Source: JBGQDM01 sp041495845 (GTDB lineage Bacteria > Acidobacteriota > Terriglobia > Terriglobales > Acidobacteriaceae). From it: a DNA stretch of 22,639 nt. Shown here piece by piece: positions 1 through 7,754 of this stretch (position 1 is the stretch's first letter; each line of letters begins with the position of its first letter). The notes below the pieces were generated by a model. It was given only the letters and a program-made list of their open reading frames with translations, was not told the origin of the DNA and searched no databases. The stretch covers positions 1-22,639 of the forward strand of contig JBGQDM010000050.1 of assembly GCA_041495845.1 (NCBI GenBank), written 5' to 3'. Both the position numbers and the translations under genes were made by a program.

Positions 1-2
1 AC

Positions 3-407
3 AATGCCAACTTGATCGTTCACGAAGGCGGGCATTTGCTCTTCGGCTGGTCGGGCCCGACGCTGGGTCTGTGGGGTGGGACGCTGCTGCAATGGCTGGC
101 GCCGCTGTTGCTGGCAGGATGGTTTTTCTGGCAGGGGCAGTTGGCGGGGTTCGCCTTCAGCCTGTTTTTCTTTTTTGAAAATTGGCTCTACACCGCCACT
201 TACATGGCGGATGCACAGACCATGTCACTGCCCCTGGTGACTGTCGGCGATCCGGAATTTACCGAGCACGACTGGAATGCGATCTTCACGAGCCTGGGCG
301 TGCTGCGGTACGACTCCGGCATTGCGATGACGGTCCGGTTGCTGGGCTGGTGTGGGATGGCAGCCGTAGTGGCGTGGCTGGGATGGCGGGCGTGGCAGGC
401 CGATTGA
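3..407 (+). CDS. Membrane protein with HExxH motif, possible intramembrane metalloprotease (5' end missing)
   Basis: The reading frame is already open at the window start, so the N-terminus is missing; 134 residues remain. The visible part begins N-A-N-L-I-V and runs into HEGGH, which fits the zinc-binding HExxH motif. This is followed by several hydrophobic stretches (GGTLLQWLAPLLLAGWFFW, FAFSLFFFF and a C-terminal segment), so it is an integral membrane protein. An HExxH motif lying next to or within a membrane segment resembles M50-type site-2 proteases. A later acidic segment (MADAQTMSLPLV, then EHDWN) could supply a further metal ligand, but that is a guess. No PDZ domain is present in the visible part. 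It converges on the AI-2E-family gene with only 15 bases between the two stops. The family assignment is tentative and protease activity is not shown. Confidence 0.6.
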   Translation, partial: NANLIVHEGGHLLFGWSGPTLGLWGGTLLQWLAPLLLAGWFFWQGQLAGFAFSLFFFFENWLYTATYMADAQTMSLPLVTVGDPEFTEHDWNAIFTSLGVLRYDSGIAMTVRLLGWCGMAAVVAWLGWRAWQAD

Positions 408-422
408 AGGTCGATCTTGAGA

Positions 423-1511
423 TTACTGACGCGGCGCGAATCCGGCGCCCAGCGCGTAATCATTCAGCGGCCCAAACGTCCGCTTCTCCGCGTAGAGCTG
501 CCAGCGGTGCCAGACGATGCGCAAGCTGGCCATTACCGGGATGGAAAGATACACGCCGAGAACGCCAGCCATTTCTCCGCCAGCCAGCACCCCGAAGATC
601 GCCGCCAACGGATGCAGGCGCATGCGGTCGCCCATAATTTTCGGGGTGAAGAAATAGTCCTGCGCCAGCCGCCACATGCCGAGAAAGGCAATCAGCCAGA
701 TCCAGTGGGGATAGCCGAGGAGCACCGAAAACCCGAGAATCAGCGCCGCGGCTACCAGGGGGCCGACGACGGGAATGAATTCGAGCGCGCCGCCGGCCGT
801 GCCCAGCGTCATGGCATAGGGCACGCCGCTGATCGCCAGCACTGAGGAATAGACCAGCCAGGAAAGTGCCGCCAGCATCAACTGTGCCCGGATAAAATGC
901 GCCAGCATCTGATTGAGATCGTCAATTACACCTTGCACGAATTCGCGCTGCGGCGCCGACCGTACCATCTTCAGAAGCACTTCACTAAACACCCGGCCGT
1001 CGCGTAGGAAGAAGATGGAAAGAATCGGGACCAGCACCAGCAACCATGCTCTCTGCGCGACTTCGGCCATGTGCACGCCCACGGTCTGGGCCACTTGCAT
1101 GATCTCCTCGCGATGGTTTACCAGCATGGTCTTTACCATTTTCCGGGTGGCGAAACTCCAACCCCGCTGGGCCCCAATGTCTTCCGCAATCTGCCCGGAA
1201 CCCAGGTTCTCCAGGAGCGCGGGTACCGTGTTCCCCAGCCGGGCAGCCTGGTGGAGAATGCGCGGGCCGGCGGAAAAGAAAAGCCATCCCACCAACACCA
1301 GCAAAACAACGTAGATCACGAGGACGGCGCGGCCGCGGCCTTTGAGCACACGCTGCAGGCGAGACACCGCCGGGTCCATCAGGTAGGCAAAAAAAACGGC
1401 AAATAAGAACGCCATCAGAGTGTGGCGCACATAATAAAGAAAGCCTAGCGCCATGGCGAAGAGCAGCGCCGTGAACAGCGTCCGCGACGTGCGCGCGTCA
1501 ATGGGTGTCAC
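423..1511 (-). CDS. AI-2E family transporter / permease (PerM-YdiK type)
   Basis: This 362-residue polytopic inner-membrane protein has the layout of the AI-2E exporter family (PF01594). There are two or three N-terminal membrane helices (ALLFAMALGFLYYVRHTL, FLFAVFFAYLMDP), a long less hydrophobic middle, and a cluster of helices in the second half with the family-like segments FIPVVGPLVAAALI and the closing GVLGVYLSIPVMASLRIVW. Family members have been linked to autoinducer-2 export or Na+(Li+)/H+ antiport; the substrate cannot be read from sequence. The start is GTG, with a well-placed GGAGG six bases upstream. It lies 21 bases after the stop of the preceding exported protein on the same strand and is probably the last gene of the sigma/aroK series. 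Length is normal for the family. Confidence 0.88.
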   Translation of the reverse strand: MTPIDARTSRTLFTALLFAMALGFLYYVRHTLMAFLFAVFFAYLMDPAVSRLQRVLKGRGRAVLVIYVVLLVLVGWLFFSAGPRILHQAARLGNTVPALLENLGSGQIAEDIGAQRGWSFATRKMVKTMLVNHREEIMQVAQTVGVHMAEVAQRAWLLVLVPILSIFFLRDGRVFSEVLLKMVRSAPQREFVQGVIDDLNQMLAHFIRAQLMLAALSWLVYSSVLAISGVPYAMTLGTAGGALEFIPVVGPLVAAALILGFSVLLGYPHWIWLIAFLGMWRLAQDYFFTPKIMGDRMRLHPLAAIFGVLAGGEMAGVLGVYLSIPVMASLRIVWHRWQLYAEKRTFGPLNDYALGAGFAPRQ

Positions 1512-1532
1512 CCGGGGCCTCCGGCAACCAAC

Positions 1533-2258
1533 TCAGTCTCGCACCACTTCTGTGTTCTGGTCAGGAATGAACATGCGAACCACGCGAAAGTTGTCGTCCA
1601 TCCAGAGCTGCCACTCGCCTTGGTCTCCTGTCAGAGTCAGGCGGTTGAGTTCGCGCTCCTGCCCATGCACCATCACTTTTTCGCGCCCGGTTAACGTCAC
1701 GCCCACCAGCATGGAAGCTCGTCCCCGAGGAATGACCACTCCCATTTGTGTTTTCTGCTTGGGACATTCCAGCGCGCCGCTCTGGCCTTTGTGGCAGGCC
1801 GTGGCCAGGTAGCGCCATGCCAGCACCTGGCGGTGCACGAACACGAAATCATCGAGCACACTGGTCGAGGCTGGCAACACATAAGGATGCTCTTCCGGCT
1901 TTTCGGTGGAATTCAAGGTGCTGCGCTGCATCAGAAAAGACTCGCTGGGCACGACCGTGGCCTGCGCTTTGCCCGGCGCCAATTCGTGAAATTCGTAACG
2001 CCGCAGATCGCCCGCCGAAGTGATTTCCAACTCCGAGGTCTGGTGCGACGCATCCGCTCCCTCTCCAGCCTTGAAGTCGGTCTTGATCATGCTCCCGCCG
2101 GAAGTTTCCTCAATCGAGAAGGTCTCGGTGGCCACACGCTTGGCGCCGTTGTAAACACCGAATGATCCCGCGTCCACTCCCCGCCCCACGGGGTCCTTCG
2201 CAGTGAGGGGCACAGCTACCAGGCAAATCGCCAGCGCAAGCAGGGCTGCACACTTCAC
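1533..2258 (-). CDS. Exported protein of unknown function
   Basis: A 241-residue protein that I do not recognise. It starts with a clear Sec-type signal peptide (MKCAALLALAICLVAVPLTA, then KDP) and should be periplasmic or outer-membrane associated. The mature part alternates short polar and hydrophobic stretches typical of beta structure, with phrases such as GSFGVYNGAKRVATETFSI and ELEITSAGDLRRYEF that recall proteins with LolA-like or DUF3108-like folds; that is only an impression. Two cysteines (ATACHKG, ALECPK) could form a disulfide. The start is GTG and overlaps the TGA of aroK by four bases (GTGA), which indicates translational coupling to shikimate kinase. There is no lipobox at the signal-peptide end. 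Confidence 0.75.
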   Translation of the reverse strand: MKCAALLALAICLVAVPLTAKDPVGRGVDAGSFGVYNGAKRVATETFSIEETSGGSMIKTDFKAGEGADASHQTSELEITSAGDLRRYEFHELAPGKAQATVVPSESFLMQRSTLNSTEKPEEHPYVLPASTSVLDDFVFVHRQVLAWRYLATACHKGQSGALECPKQKTQMGVVIPRGRASMLVGVTLTGREKVMVHGQERELNRLTLTGDQGEWQLWMDDNFRVVRMFIPDQNTEVVRD

Positions 2259-2827
2259 GATCCGTTCTCCACTTCCGGCGTGGCCGGAAGATCTTGTAAA
2301 CGCAACTCGATTTCCATAGCGACTTCGTCCCCAGTGCGCTCGGCCGGCACCCGCGTCGTCCCGTTCAGGTACGCCACACGGCGCTGCGCATACAGTTGAC
2401 TGAACCCGGCGAAATCCTGGGCCAGGGGTCTTGCCCTAGGTTCTTCCCGGCAGCGCCGCCACAGTTCGTCGACGGGAACATCCAGAAAAAACGCAGCATA
2501 GCCGGCCCTTTGCAGCAGCCGGACATTGTCCCGCTGCACCCACGCGCCCCCGCCGAGCGCCAAAACCACCGGCCTGCCTGCTTCCTCCAGCACTCGAACC
2601 AGGGCCGCGTCTTCCTGCTCCCGGAATCGTGCCTCACCTTCAGCCGCGAACATCGCCGCGATGCTGCGACCGCTGGCCTGGGTGATGCACTCGTCCAAAT
2701 CAAGAAACTCCCAGCCCAGGCGCGCGGCCAGCAGCTTTCCGACCGTGTTTTTGCCTGCGCCCATGAAGCCCACGAGCGCCACTCCGCGCACCCGCACCGG
2801 CGTGCGCCTACCGTCAGAGTTGCTCAT
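2255..2827 (-). CDS. aroK: Shikimate kinase
   Basis: A 190-residue cytoplasmic kinase that phosphorylates shikimate at the 3-hydroxyl using ATP, in the chorismate (aromatic amino acid) pathway. Visible family features are a P-loop GFMGAGKNT at residues 20-28, the Asp pair LDLD (D43, D45) for Mg and shikimate, FRE with R69, the GGGA shikimate-binding loop (92-95), the lid arginine in RPLAQD (R133) and YAQRR near 146-150. Length is normal. One oddity is that the P-loop residue after the lysine is Asn (GKNT) where Ser or Thr normally coordinates Mg. The next residue is Thr and the other catalytic residues are present, so it is probably active. It lies 39 bases after the DUF4097 gene and overlaps the next gene by four bases. 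Confidence 0.93.
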   Translation of the reverse strand: MSNSDGRRTPVRVRGVALVGFMGAGKNTVGKLLAARLGWEFLDLDECITQASGRSIAAMFAAEGEARFREQEDAALVRVLEEAGRPVVLALGGGAWVQRDNVRLLQRAGYAAFFLDVPVDELWRRCREEPRARPLAQDFAGFSQLYAQRRVAYLNGTTRVPAERTGDEVAMEIELRLQDLPATPEVENGS

Positions 2828-2866
2828 TCCGGCTGAGGCTCACCAGGCAACACCCTGATTGGATTC

Positions 2867-3718
2867 TTAGTGCTTCTTGAGGCGGATTTTACCACTGATG
2901 GTATTGAGCAAGACCGACGAAGCGGCCCGACCCGTAGTGCCTACGAGGGAACGTCCCTTCTCGACCTGGAACATAGTGTGGGCTTTGGGCTGCAGCGCGT
3001 ACTCATCGTCCACTTGGCCGTGGGCCGAGCGTGCCGTCAGATCCACCGAGGCGTTGGCGGGCATGGAGGCGTCGATGTCGCCGGTATGGCTGACCAGGCG
3101 GTACTGGCCGCCGTCGCCAAAATCACCGTCATAGGAAATCTTCCCGCTGGCGGAATTGGCATTCACCATCGGGCCGGTGACGCCAGTGAGCATGATCGCG
3201 CCGCGAACCGTGGTCACTTCCACGTGACCCTGGCGGATCGCATTCAGCGTGACCGGTCCATCCAGCGTCTTCACGTGCACGTGTGCGTTGCTGATGTAGC
3301 GGATGTTAACCCGCGCGCTGGACCCTTCCGCGGTCACATCTCCGCGCAGGCTCTCCACCGTCAGCGGACCATCCGACGAGCGCACAAACACGGCGGCTTC
3401 CGGCGGCACGAGCAGTTCGTACTCCACGCGCGCGTTTACCGGGTTGGCGCCCTGCAGCAGGTGCGATTCCAGGGTGATGCGGTCGCCGCTTTGCGCGCTA
3501 TCCAGCTCCACCGCGGGAGAAGCCAGCAGGTAAATCACCACCACTTGATTGGGTGCTCCCGGGCGTATCCACACCGGGCCGTATTCGTTGCTGACGGAAA
3601 CGACGGGGTGAGAGCTGCAAGTGAAGCGCTTTTCCTGCTTGCTCTGGCCAAATGCCAGGGGCAAAGACAGGGCCAGAGTGACTACCGTGATCTGAGCTGC
3701 GCGTGCTGTGCTTCCCAT
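2867..3718 (-). CDS. Exported DUF4097-type beta-repeat protein (putative adhesin family)
   Basis: From the ATG at 3718 this is a 283-residue protein with a good signal peptide (MGSTARAAQITVVTLALSLP ending at LAFG-Q). The mature part has the repeated short beta strands of the DUF4097 family: VRSSDGPLTVESLRGDVTAEG, VHVKTLDGPVTLNAI, VEVTTVRGAIMLTG, NANSASGKISYDGDFG, and a final LLNTISGKIRLKK. Such proteins are predicted to form a right-handed beta solenoid; their function is not settled. The frame also extends to an ATG at 3775 that overlaps the anti-sigma stop as TAATG. I prefer 3718 because it gives a standard signal peptide and has GAGTGAG upstream, but the coupled start is possible. Its place directly after a sigma/anti-sigma pair suggests a role in envelope stress sensing or response. 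Confidence 0.78.
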   Translation of the reverse strand: MGSTARAAQITVVTLALSLPLAFGQSKQEKRFTCSSHPVVSVSNEYGPVWIRPGAPNQVVVIYLLASPAVELDSAQSGDRITLESHLLQGANPVNARVEYELLVPPEAAVFVRSSDGPLTVESLRGDVTAEGSSARVNIRYISNAHVHVKTLDGPVTLNAIRQGHVEVTTVRGAIMLTGVTGPMVNANSASGKISYDGDFGDGGQYRLVSHTGDIDASMPANASVDLTARSAHGQVDDEYALQPKAHTMFQVEKGRSLVGTTGRAASSVLLNTISGKIRLKKH

Positions 3719-3774
3719 AATTCTCACTCGTTTCCGGTCGAGGCGGGCCGCTTGCTCCCGCCGGCACTGCTGCA

Positions 3775-4404
3775 TTATCGCAAAGAACGATCCATGGCCA
3801 TATCGTACAACATGGCTTTTTGGTCGTACGCTTCGATCTGGTGGTTCCGGGCAGCCTCGTCGTTCGGGTCTTTCCGCACCGAGTCATTGGCATCGCGAAT
3901 GTACGCGTTCACATCGCGCAGATTGGTTTCATAGGCGGCGCGCATGGCGGGCGCGTGCGCCGTGATCGTATTCAGCAACTGCAAGTCTTCCGCATCGAGT
4001 GCTGCCACCTCGGGCGTCGCCACCGCGGCTACGTCATGTGTGGCTGGCGTTGGCCCGCCCGACCGATACAGGAACACTCCGACGATGAGCGCGGCAGCCA
4101 CTGCCAACGGCGCCCAGACCGGCCGCCAACGCGGCATGGCAAAGAAATCCAGCAGGCGATGCTCGCGGCGAGCTTTCCGGATGATGCCTTCCGCTTCCAA
4201 CGCCTGCCGCACTCCAATCCATACCCGCGGACTCGGTTCTTCCGACGCCGCCATTTGGCGCGCCTCAGAAACGATGGCCTGCAGGTCACGCAGAAGAACG
4301 GAACACGTGGGGCAGCTCCGGCCATGGGCCTGAGCTTCCGCTCCCACACTCTCTCCGTCCACCATTTCCGGCAGAACTTGTTCGAATTCCTTACAGCTGA
4401 TCAT
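3775..4404 (-). CDS. Membrane-anchored zinc-finger anti-sigma factor
   Basis: A 209-residue protein with the zf-HC2 / ZAS anti-sigma layout. C4, then H27-x3-C31-x2-C34 (HGRSCPTC), give the metal-binding set of the anti-sigma domain. A basic stretch near residues 78-93 leads into a single membrane helix (about 95-114, WAPLAVAAALIVGVFLY). The remaining 90 residues would lie in the periplasm and are predicted largely helical and charged. Such proteins hold an ECF sigma factor inactive at the membrane until a signal releases it. It starts 37 bases after the sigma gene stop, as expected for a cognate pair, and its stop overlaps an ATG of the next reading frame by one base (TAATG). The inducing signal is unknown; the HX3CX2C form is sometimes linked to redox sensing. 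Confidence 0.85.
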   Translation of the reverse strand: MISCKEFEQVLPEMVDGESVGAEAQAHGRSCPTCSVLLRDLQAIVSEARQMAASEEPSPRVWIGVRQALEAEGIIRKARREHRLLDFFAMPRWRPVWAPLAVAAALIVGVFLYRSGGPTPATHDVAAVATPEVAALDAEDLQLLNTITAHAPAMRAAYETNLRDVNAYIRDANDSVRKDPNDEAARNHQIEAYDQKAMLYDMAMDRSLR

Positions 4405-4441
4405 ACTGCTCTCCCGATACTGACTTTTGCAGTCCTGCTGC

Positions 4442-5065
4442 TCACGCTTTGCTCTCTGCCTTACCCGGCTTGGCCTTGAGCAGTTCCCGCAATTTCATTC
4501 TCGCCTTGTGCAACTGCGACTTGCTATTACCGATCGAGCACCCAATCTTCTCCGCGATTTCGTTGTGCTCAAAACCTTCAATGTCATGCAGCACAAACAC
4601 CGTACGGTACCCCGGGGGCAGCGCCCCAATCGCTCGCTGCAGCCGGACCCGGTCAATCGAGCCGGTCAGATTCAAGTCGTCACCACCGACATCGCGCTTC
4701 GGTGAATCGTCGTCCCCGTCCACCGGCTCATCCAACGAAACCACCGGCAGGCTCTTCTTCCGTAGTTGCATCAGCACTACGTTGACCGTCATGCGATGCA
4801 GCCACGTCGAAAACGCCGACTCGCCGCGGAACGTCGCGATCTTGCGAAACAACTGCAGAAACGCTTCCTGCGCCAGGTCCTCTGCTTCCGTTGGATTGCT
4901 GGTCATGCGCAAGCACAACGAGTACACGCGTCGCTTATGCAGGCTGTAGAGAACTTCAAAGGCGGCAGCGTCCCCGTTTTGGGCCCGCTGGATGGCTTCC
5001 GCCTCCGGCAGCCCAGTGGCAGGTTTTTGGCGTTCGTCGCTCAAAGCGCTCCAGCCAGGCTGCAC
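4442..5065 (-). CDS. ECF-type RNA polymerase sigma factor (RpoE-like)
   Basis: A 207-residue sigma-70 family protein with only regions 2 and 4. Region 2 spans about residues 30-105: GDAAAFEVLY, the core-binding EAEDLAQEAFLQLFRKI, and the -10 reading part FRGESAFSTWLHRMTVNV. Region 4 spans about 140-195: LQRAIGALPPGYRTVFVLHD, then the helix-turn-helix FEHNEIAEKIGCSIGNSKS and QLHKARMKLREL. An acidic linker (DEPVDGDDDSPKRD) joins them. It should direct polymerase to a small regulon and be held by the adjacent anti-sigma factor. The listed start is GTG. A TTG at 5044 (residue 8) has a better-spaced GGAG and is a fair alternative. About 200 bases without a gene lie upstream and probably hold its promoter. 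Confidence 0.92.
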   Translation of the reverse strand: MQPGWSALSDERQKPATGLPEAEAIQRAQNGDAAAFEVLYSLHKRRVYSLCLRMTSNPTEAEDLAQEAFLQLFRKIATFRGESAFSTWLHRMTVNVVLMQLRKKSLPVVSLDEPVDGDDDSPKRDVGGDDLNLTGSIDRVRLQRAIGALPPGYRTVFVLHDIEGFEHNEIAEKIGCSIGNSKSQLHKARMKLRELLKAKPGKAESKA

Positions 5066-5267
5066 TCTAATAGATGCGGCCTAAGTATGTGTTCGTTGTA
5101 CCGCTTGCGCCGGGGAAAACCGATTTCGACTGGAACCACCGTAACCATCCGGTTCCGCCGCCCGCAACTACCCCTGCTTGCCGCGCTCGTGGCTGCCCTG
5201 GGCATGCTGGGAGTCCCCCGGGCAGAGTAAAGAACCAGCAGACGCCCGTCAACCGTATGACCTAGGG

Positions 5268-6614
5268 TCATGCGGCTGAGCGGGTGGTAATCGTCTCCAA
5301 CCCGTGCCCATGCGGGCCGGTTTCCCGCTGGCGCAGCAAGAAGGAGAAGAACAGGCCAACAAACCCCAGAACCGAGAAAATCCACATCATCAGGCCGTAT
5401 CCGCCGGGATTGGCCAAGCCGGCGTGGGAGTAGTCGTTCGCCCAGCCCACCAACCAGTTCAGCGCGAAAAAGCCAATCTGCTGGATCATCGTCATCAGGG
5501 CGTATGCCGTCCCCAGCCGGGATTGGTCCACGATGTAGGCCACGGCCGGCCACATGATGGCGGGGATCAGGGAGAACGCGATCCCCATCATGGCTACGGG
5601 GACGGAGAGTGGTACCGAACTGTACCCCATCATCAGGTAAACCGGCATCAGCAAGACCGATCCGAACATCATGAACAGTGCTCGCTTGCCAACTCGATCC
5701 ACCAGCAGGCCAAACAAGGGAGTGACGATCATGGCCGAGAACGGCAAGAGGCTATTTAGCGTGCCAGCCTGTTGTTGCGCCAGGATGCGCAGGCTATCCG
5801 ACGCGTGGAGCCCTCCGGAGGCAGCCAGAATCTTGTTGGTGAAGAAATCAATGGCGAAAGTGCGGAAGGGGAAAATTGCGGAATAAAACGTAAAGCAGAG
5901 GACCACGACATACCAGTACGAGGGGTTGAAACGGAGCGACTGCGAAAACTGCAACCGGTCAATCTCCCCGGCGCGCCCGAGTTCATACCGCCGTTCCGCG
6001 GCGCTTTCCAGCGCCCAATACACCGCGCCGCTAATTACGCACAGCGAACCAACCGCCATCGCGACCCACAGCGGATTCTGCCAGCTGGGCGGCGCCGCAT
6101 TGCCGTTCGGGTAGAAAGCGAAATGGGCCCAGCGCGGCGAATTGTCGGCGGCCACCGACGCCAGGCGCGCAATGGTCAAGTTCAGTCCGAAAGCAAAACT
6201 GAGTTCCTTCCCCTTAAACCACTTCGCCAGGGCCGCCGTCACGGTCACAATCATGGACTCAGCGCCCAGGCCGAGTACGGTGCGGCCAGTGACCATGGTG
6301 CCAAAGCTGCCGTGGATGGCGGTAAGGAACGCCCCCAAAAAGCAGAGGACGCCGAAAAACGTGAGCGCCTTCTTCGTTCCCACCCGATCAATTACCATGC
6401 CGCCGATCAGCAGTGTGGCCACGGCGGCAATGCTGTAACTCGAGTTCAGCCAGCCGAACTTGGTGCTGCTGAACGCCAACTGTTGCTTGAAGATGTCTTC
6501 CAGAGGATTGATGCTGTCGTAGATGTAATAGTTTCCGCCCTGCGCTACGCTTACGAAGAGGAGTACTACCCAGCGATATACCGCAGGTGGGTGCGGTCGG
6601 CTGCTTTCGGTCAT
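5268..6614 (-). CDS. MFS transporter resembling MFSD1
   Basis: A 448-residue, 12-helix major facilitator protein. Visible features are MFS motif A after helix 2 (GGMVIDRVGTKKA, about 71-83), its counterpart in the second half (GLLVDRVGKRALFM), and GRTVLGLGAESMIV in helix 4. The segment WFKGKELSFAFGLNL followed by TIARLAS closely matches, from memory, the signature of MFSD1, a eukaryotic lysosomal transporter reported to carry dipeptides. Small peptides are therefore a possible substrate, but this is inferred from resemblance only. The frame is open for 129 codons further upstream, but that stretch lies opposite the ThiF gene end and is compositionally odd. The ATG at 6614 has AAAGGG just upstream and opens directly into the first helix. 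Confidence 0.87.
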   Translation of the reverse strand: MTESSRPHPPAVYRWVVLLFVSVAQGGNYYIYDSINPLEDIFKQQLAFSSTKFGWLNSSYSIAAVATLLIGGMVIDRVGTKKALTFFGVLCFLGAFLTAIHGSFGTMVTGRTVLGLGAESMIVTVTAALAKWFKGKELSFAFGLNLTIARLASVAADNSPRWAHFAFYPNGNAAPPSWQNPLWVAMAVGSLCVISGAVYWALESAAERRYELGRAGEIDRLQFSQSLRFNPSYWYVVVLCFTFYSAIFPFRTFAIDFFTNKILAASGGLHASDSLRILAQQQAGTLNSLLPFSAMIVTPLFGLLVDRVGKRALFMMFGSVLLMPVYLMMGYSSVPLSVPVAMMGIAFSLIPAIMWPAVAYIVDQSRLGTAYALMTMIQQIGFFALNWLVGWANDYSHAGLANPGGYGLMMWIFSVLGFVGLFFSFLLRQRETGPHGHGLETITTRSAA

Positions 6615-6706
6615 GGGCCCTTTCTGCAATTGGAACGAATCCGAAGATAGCAGACCATCGCGCCCGCTTCCAGCCGGGAATCCGCACTGACAACCCGCGC
6701 CGGTGT

Positions 6707-7729
6707 TTAACTCCCCACAAACCTGGCGTACAGGCTCCGGGCCACGCCCGTATCCGTCGTCCCTTTGATGATGGCGCGGCCATCCGGGAAGAGCGTCATC
6801 TCGTAGGGCTCGCGCCAGAACTTGAGCACGAACTCGTTGTGCCGCACCACGCCATGCGGGCGCAGCCGCAGGCTCATCTCGCCAAAATCGATGGGCCGCG
6901 AGCGCTCGTGAATCTGCACCGAGTTGCGGCCGCAGAGCGTCAGATGCGGCCGGCCTTCGCCCGCCAGATGCACAAAGTCCCGCTCGCCGCAGGTGCGGCA
7001 TCCGCTTCGCGGGCCGCCGGTCCGGATCTCCGCACGTTCGTTTTCCCAGACGTCGAAGGAGAGCAGTGTCTGCCGCAGCTTGTCTTTCGCGCCGATCAGC
7101 AACTTGATGGCCTCCGTGGCAGCAACCGAGGCAATCAGATGGATCGCCGAATTCAGGATGCCGGCTGTCTCGCAGGTTTCAAGCATGCCTCCCGGGGGTG
7201 TAGGGAAAACACATGCCAGACAAGCAGTCTCGCCCGGGACTACGTTCAACGTTGCTCCATAGCTACCCACCGCCGCCGCATAGATCCACGGCAGGTGGTT
7301 CTGTACCGCGAAGTCGTTGATCAGGTACCGGGTCTCGAAGTTGTCGGTGCCGTCCATTACCAGGTCCATGCCACGAAACAGCTCGGTGATGTTTCCCGGC
7401 GCCAGGTCCGCCACCTGCGGTTCGACCACAATGCTGGAGTTGAAGGTCGCAATCTTGCGTGCGGCGGCAATGGCCTTCGGCACGGACTCAGCGGCGTCCT
7501 GTTCGTCAAACAACGACTGGCGCTGCAAATTCCCCGCTTCGACGTAATCGCGGTCAACAATTCGCAGCGTGCCGACCCCCGCGCGTGCCAGCAGTGAGGC
7601 CACCGCCGAGCCGGTGGCACCACAACCGGCAATGGCAACACGGGCGCTCTGCAGCTTTTGCTGTCCTGCGGCACCGATGCCGCGGAATAGAATCTGCCGG
7701 GAGTAGCGTTCTGAGAAATCGAAGGACAT
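6707..7729 (-). CDS. ThiF/MoeB/HesA-family adenylyltransferase (E1-like) with C-terminal extension
   Basis: A 340-residue E1-like enzyme. The family activates the C-terminus of a small ubiquitin-like sulfur carrier (ThiS, MoaD or similar) as an acyl-adenylate. Seen here are RYSRQ near the N-terminus, the nucleotide loop GCGATG (35-40), VDRDYVEAGNLQRQ (59-71), DGTDNFETR (126-134), and two CxxC pairs for structural zinc (C170/C173 in CLAC, C244/C247 in CRTC). A cysteine at 186 (LETCETAG) sits where MoeB/ThiF carry a crossover-loop cysteine. After about residue 250 comes an extra domain of about 90 residues, ending FPDGRAIIKGTTDTGVARSL, in place of the rhodanese domain of MoeZ-type proteins. The chosen ATG lies about 19 bases downstream of a predicted start site. 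No carrier-protein gene is in the window, so thiamine, molybdopterin or cysteine pathways cannot be told apart. Confidence 0.87.
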   Translation of the reverse strand: MSFDFSERYSRQILFRGIGAAGQQKLQSARVAIAGCGATGSAVASLLARAGVGTLRIVDRDYVEAGNLQRQSLFDEQDAAESVPKAIAAARKIATFNSSIVVEPQVADLAPGNITELFRGMDLVMDGTDNFETRYLINDFAVQNHLPWIYAAAVGSYGATLNVVPGETACLACVFPTPPGGMLETCETAGILNSAIHLIASVAATEAIKLLIGAKDKLRQTLLSFDVWENERAEIRTGGPRSGCRTCGERDFVHLAGEGRPHLTLCGRNSVQIHERSRPIDFGEMSLRLRPHGVVRHNEFVLKFWREPYEMTLFPDGRAIIKGTTDTGVARSLYARFVGS

Positions 7730-7754
7730 CACGGTTTTGGGCGGTGCTGCCTTT

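Noticed and set aside
2870..3934. 354-codon plus-strand frame opposite the DUF4097 and anti-sigma genes
   Set aside because: It is the antisense of two well-supported genes and has no recognisable motif or start context.
5074..5265. 63-codon plus-strand frame in the gap before the sigma gene
   Set aside because: Proline-rich, no ribosome-binding site, no recognisable similarity; more likely promoter DNA.
5257..5271. Palindrome ATGACC-TAG-GGTCAT at the end of the MFS gene
   Set aside because: Only six paired bases with a three-base loop and no T-run, so it is not supported as a terminator.
6615..7001. 129-codon N-terminal extension of the MFS transporter frame
   Set aside because: It is Arg/Ala/Gly-rich, overlaps the ThiF-like gene in another frame, and the ATG at 6614 has a ribosome-binding site and begins a normal transporter.
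6587..7597. 336-codon plus-strand frame opposite the ThiF-like gene
   Set aside because: Antisense shadow; the minus strand holds all E1 motifs.
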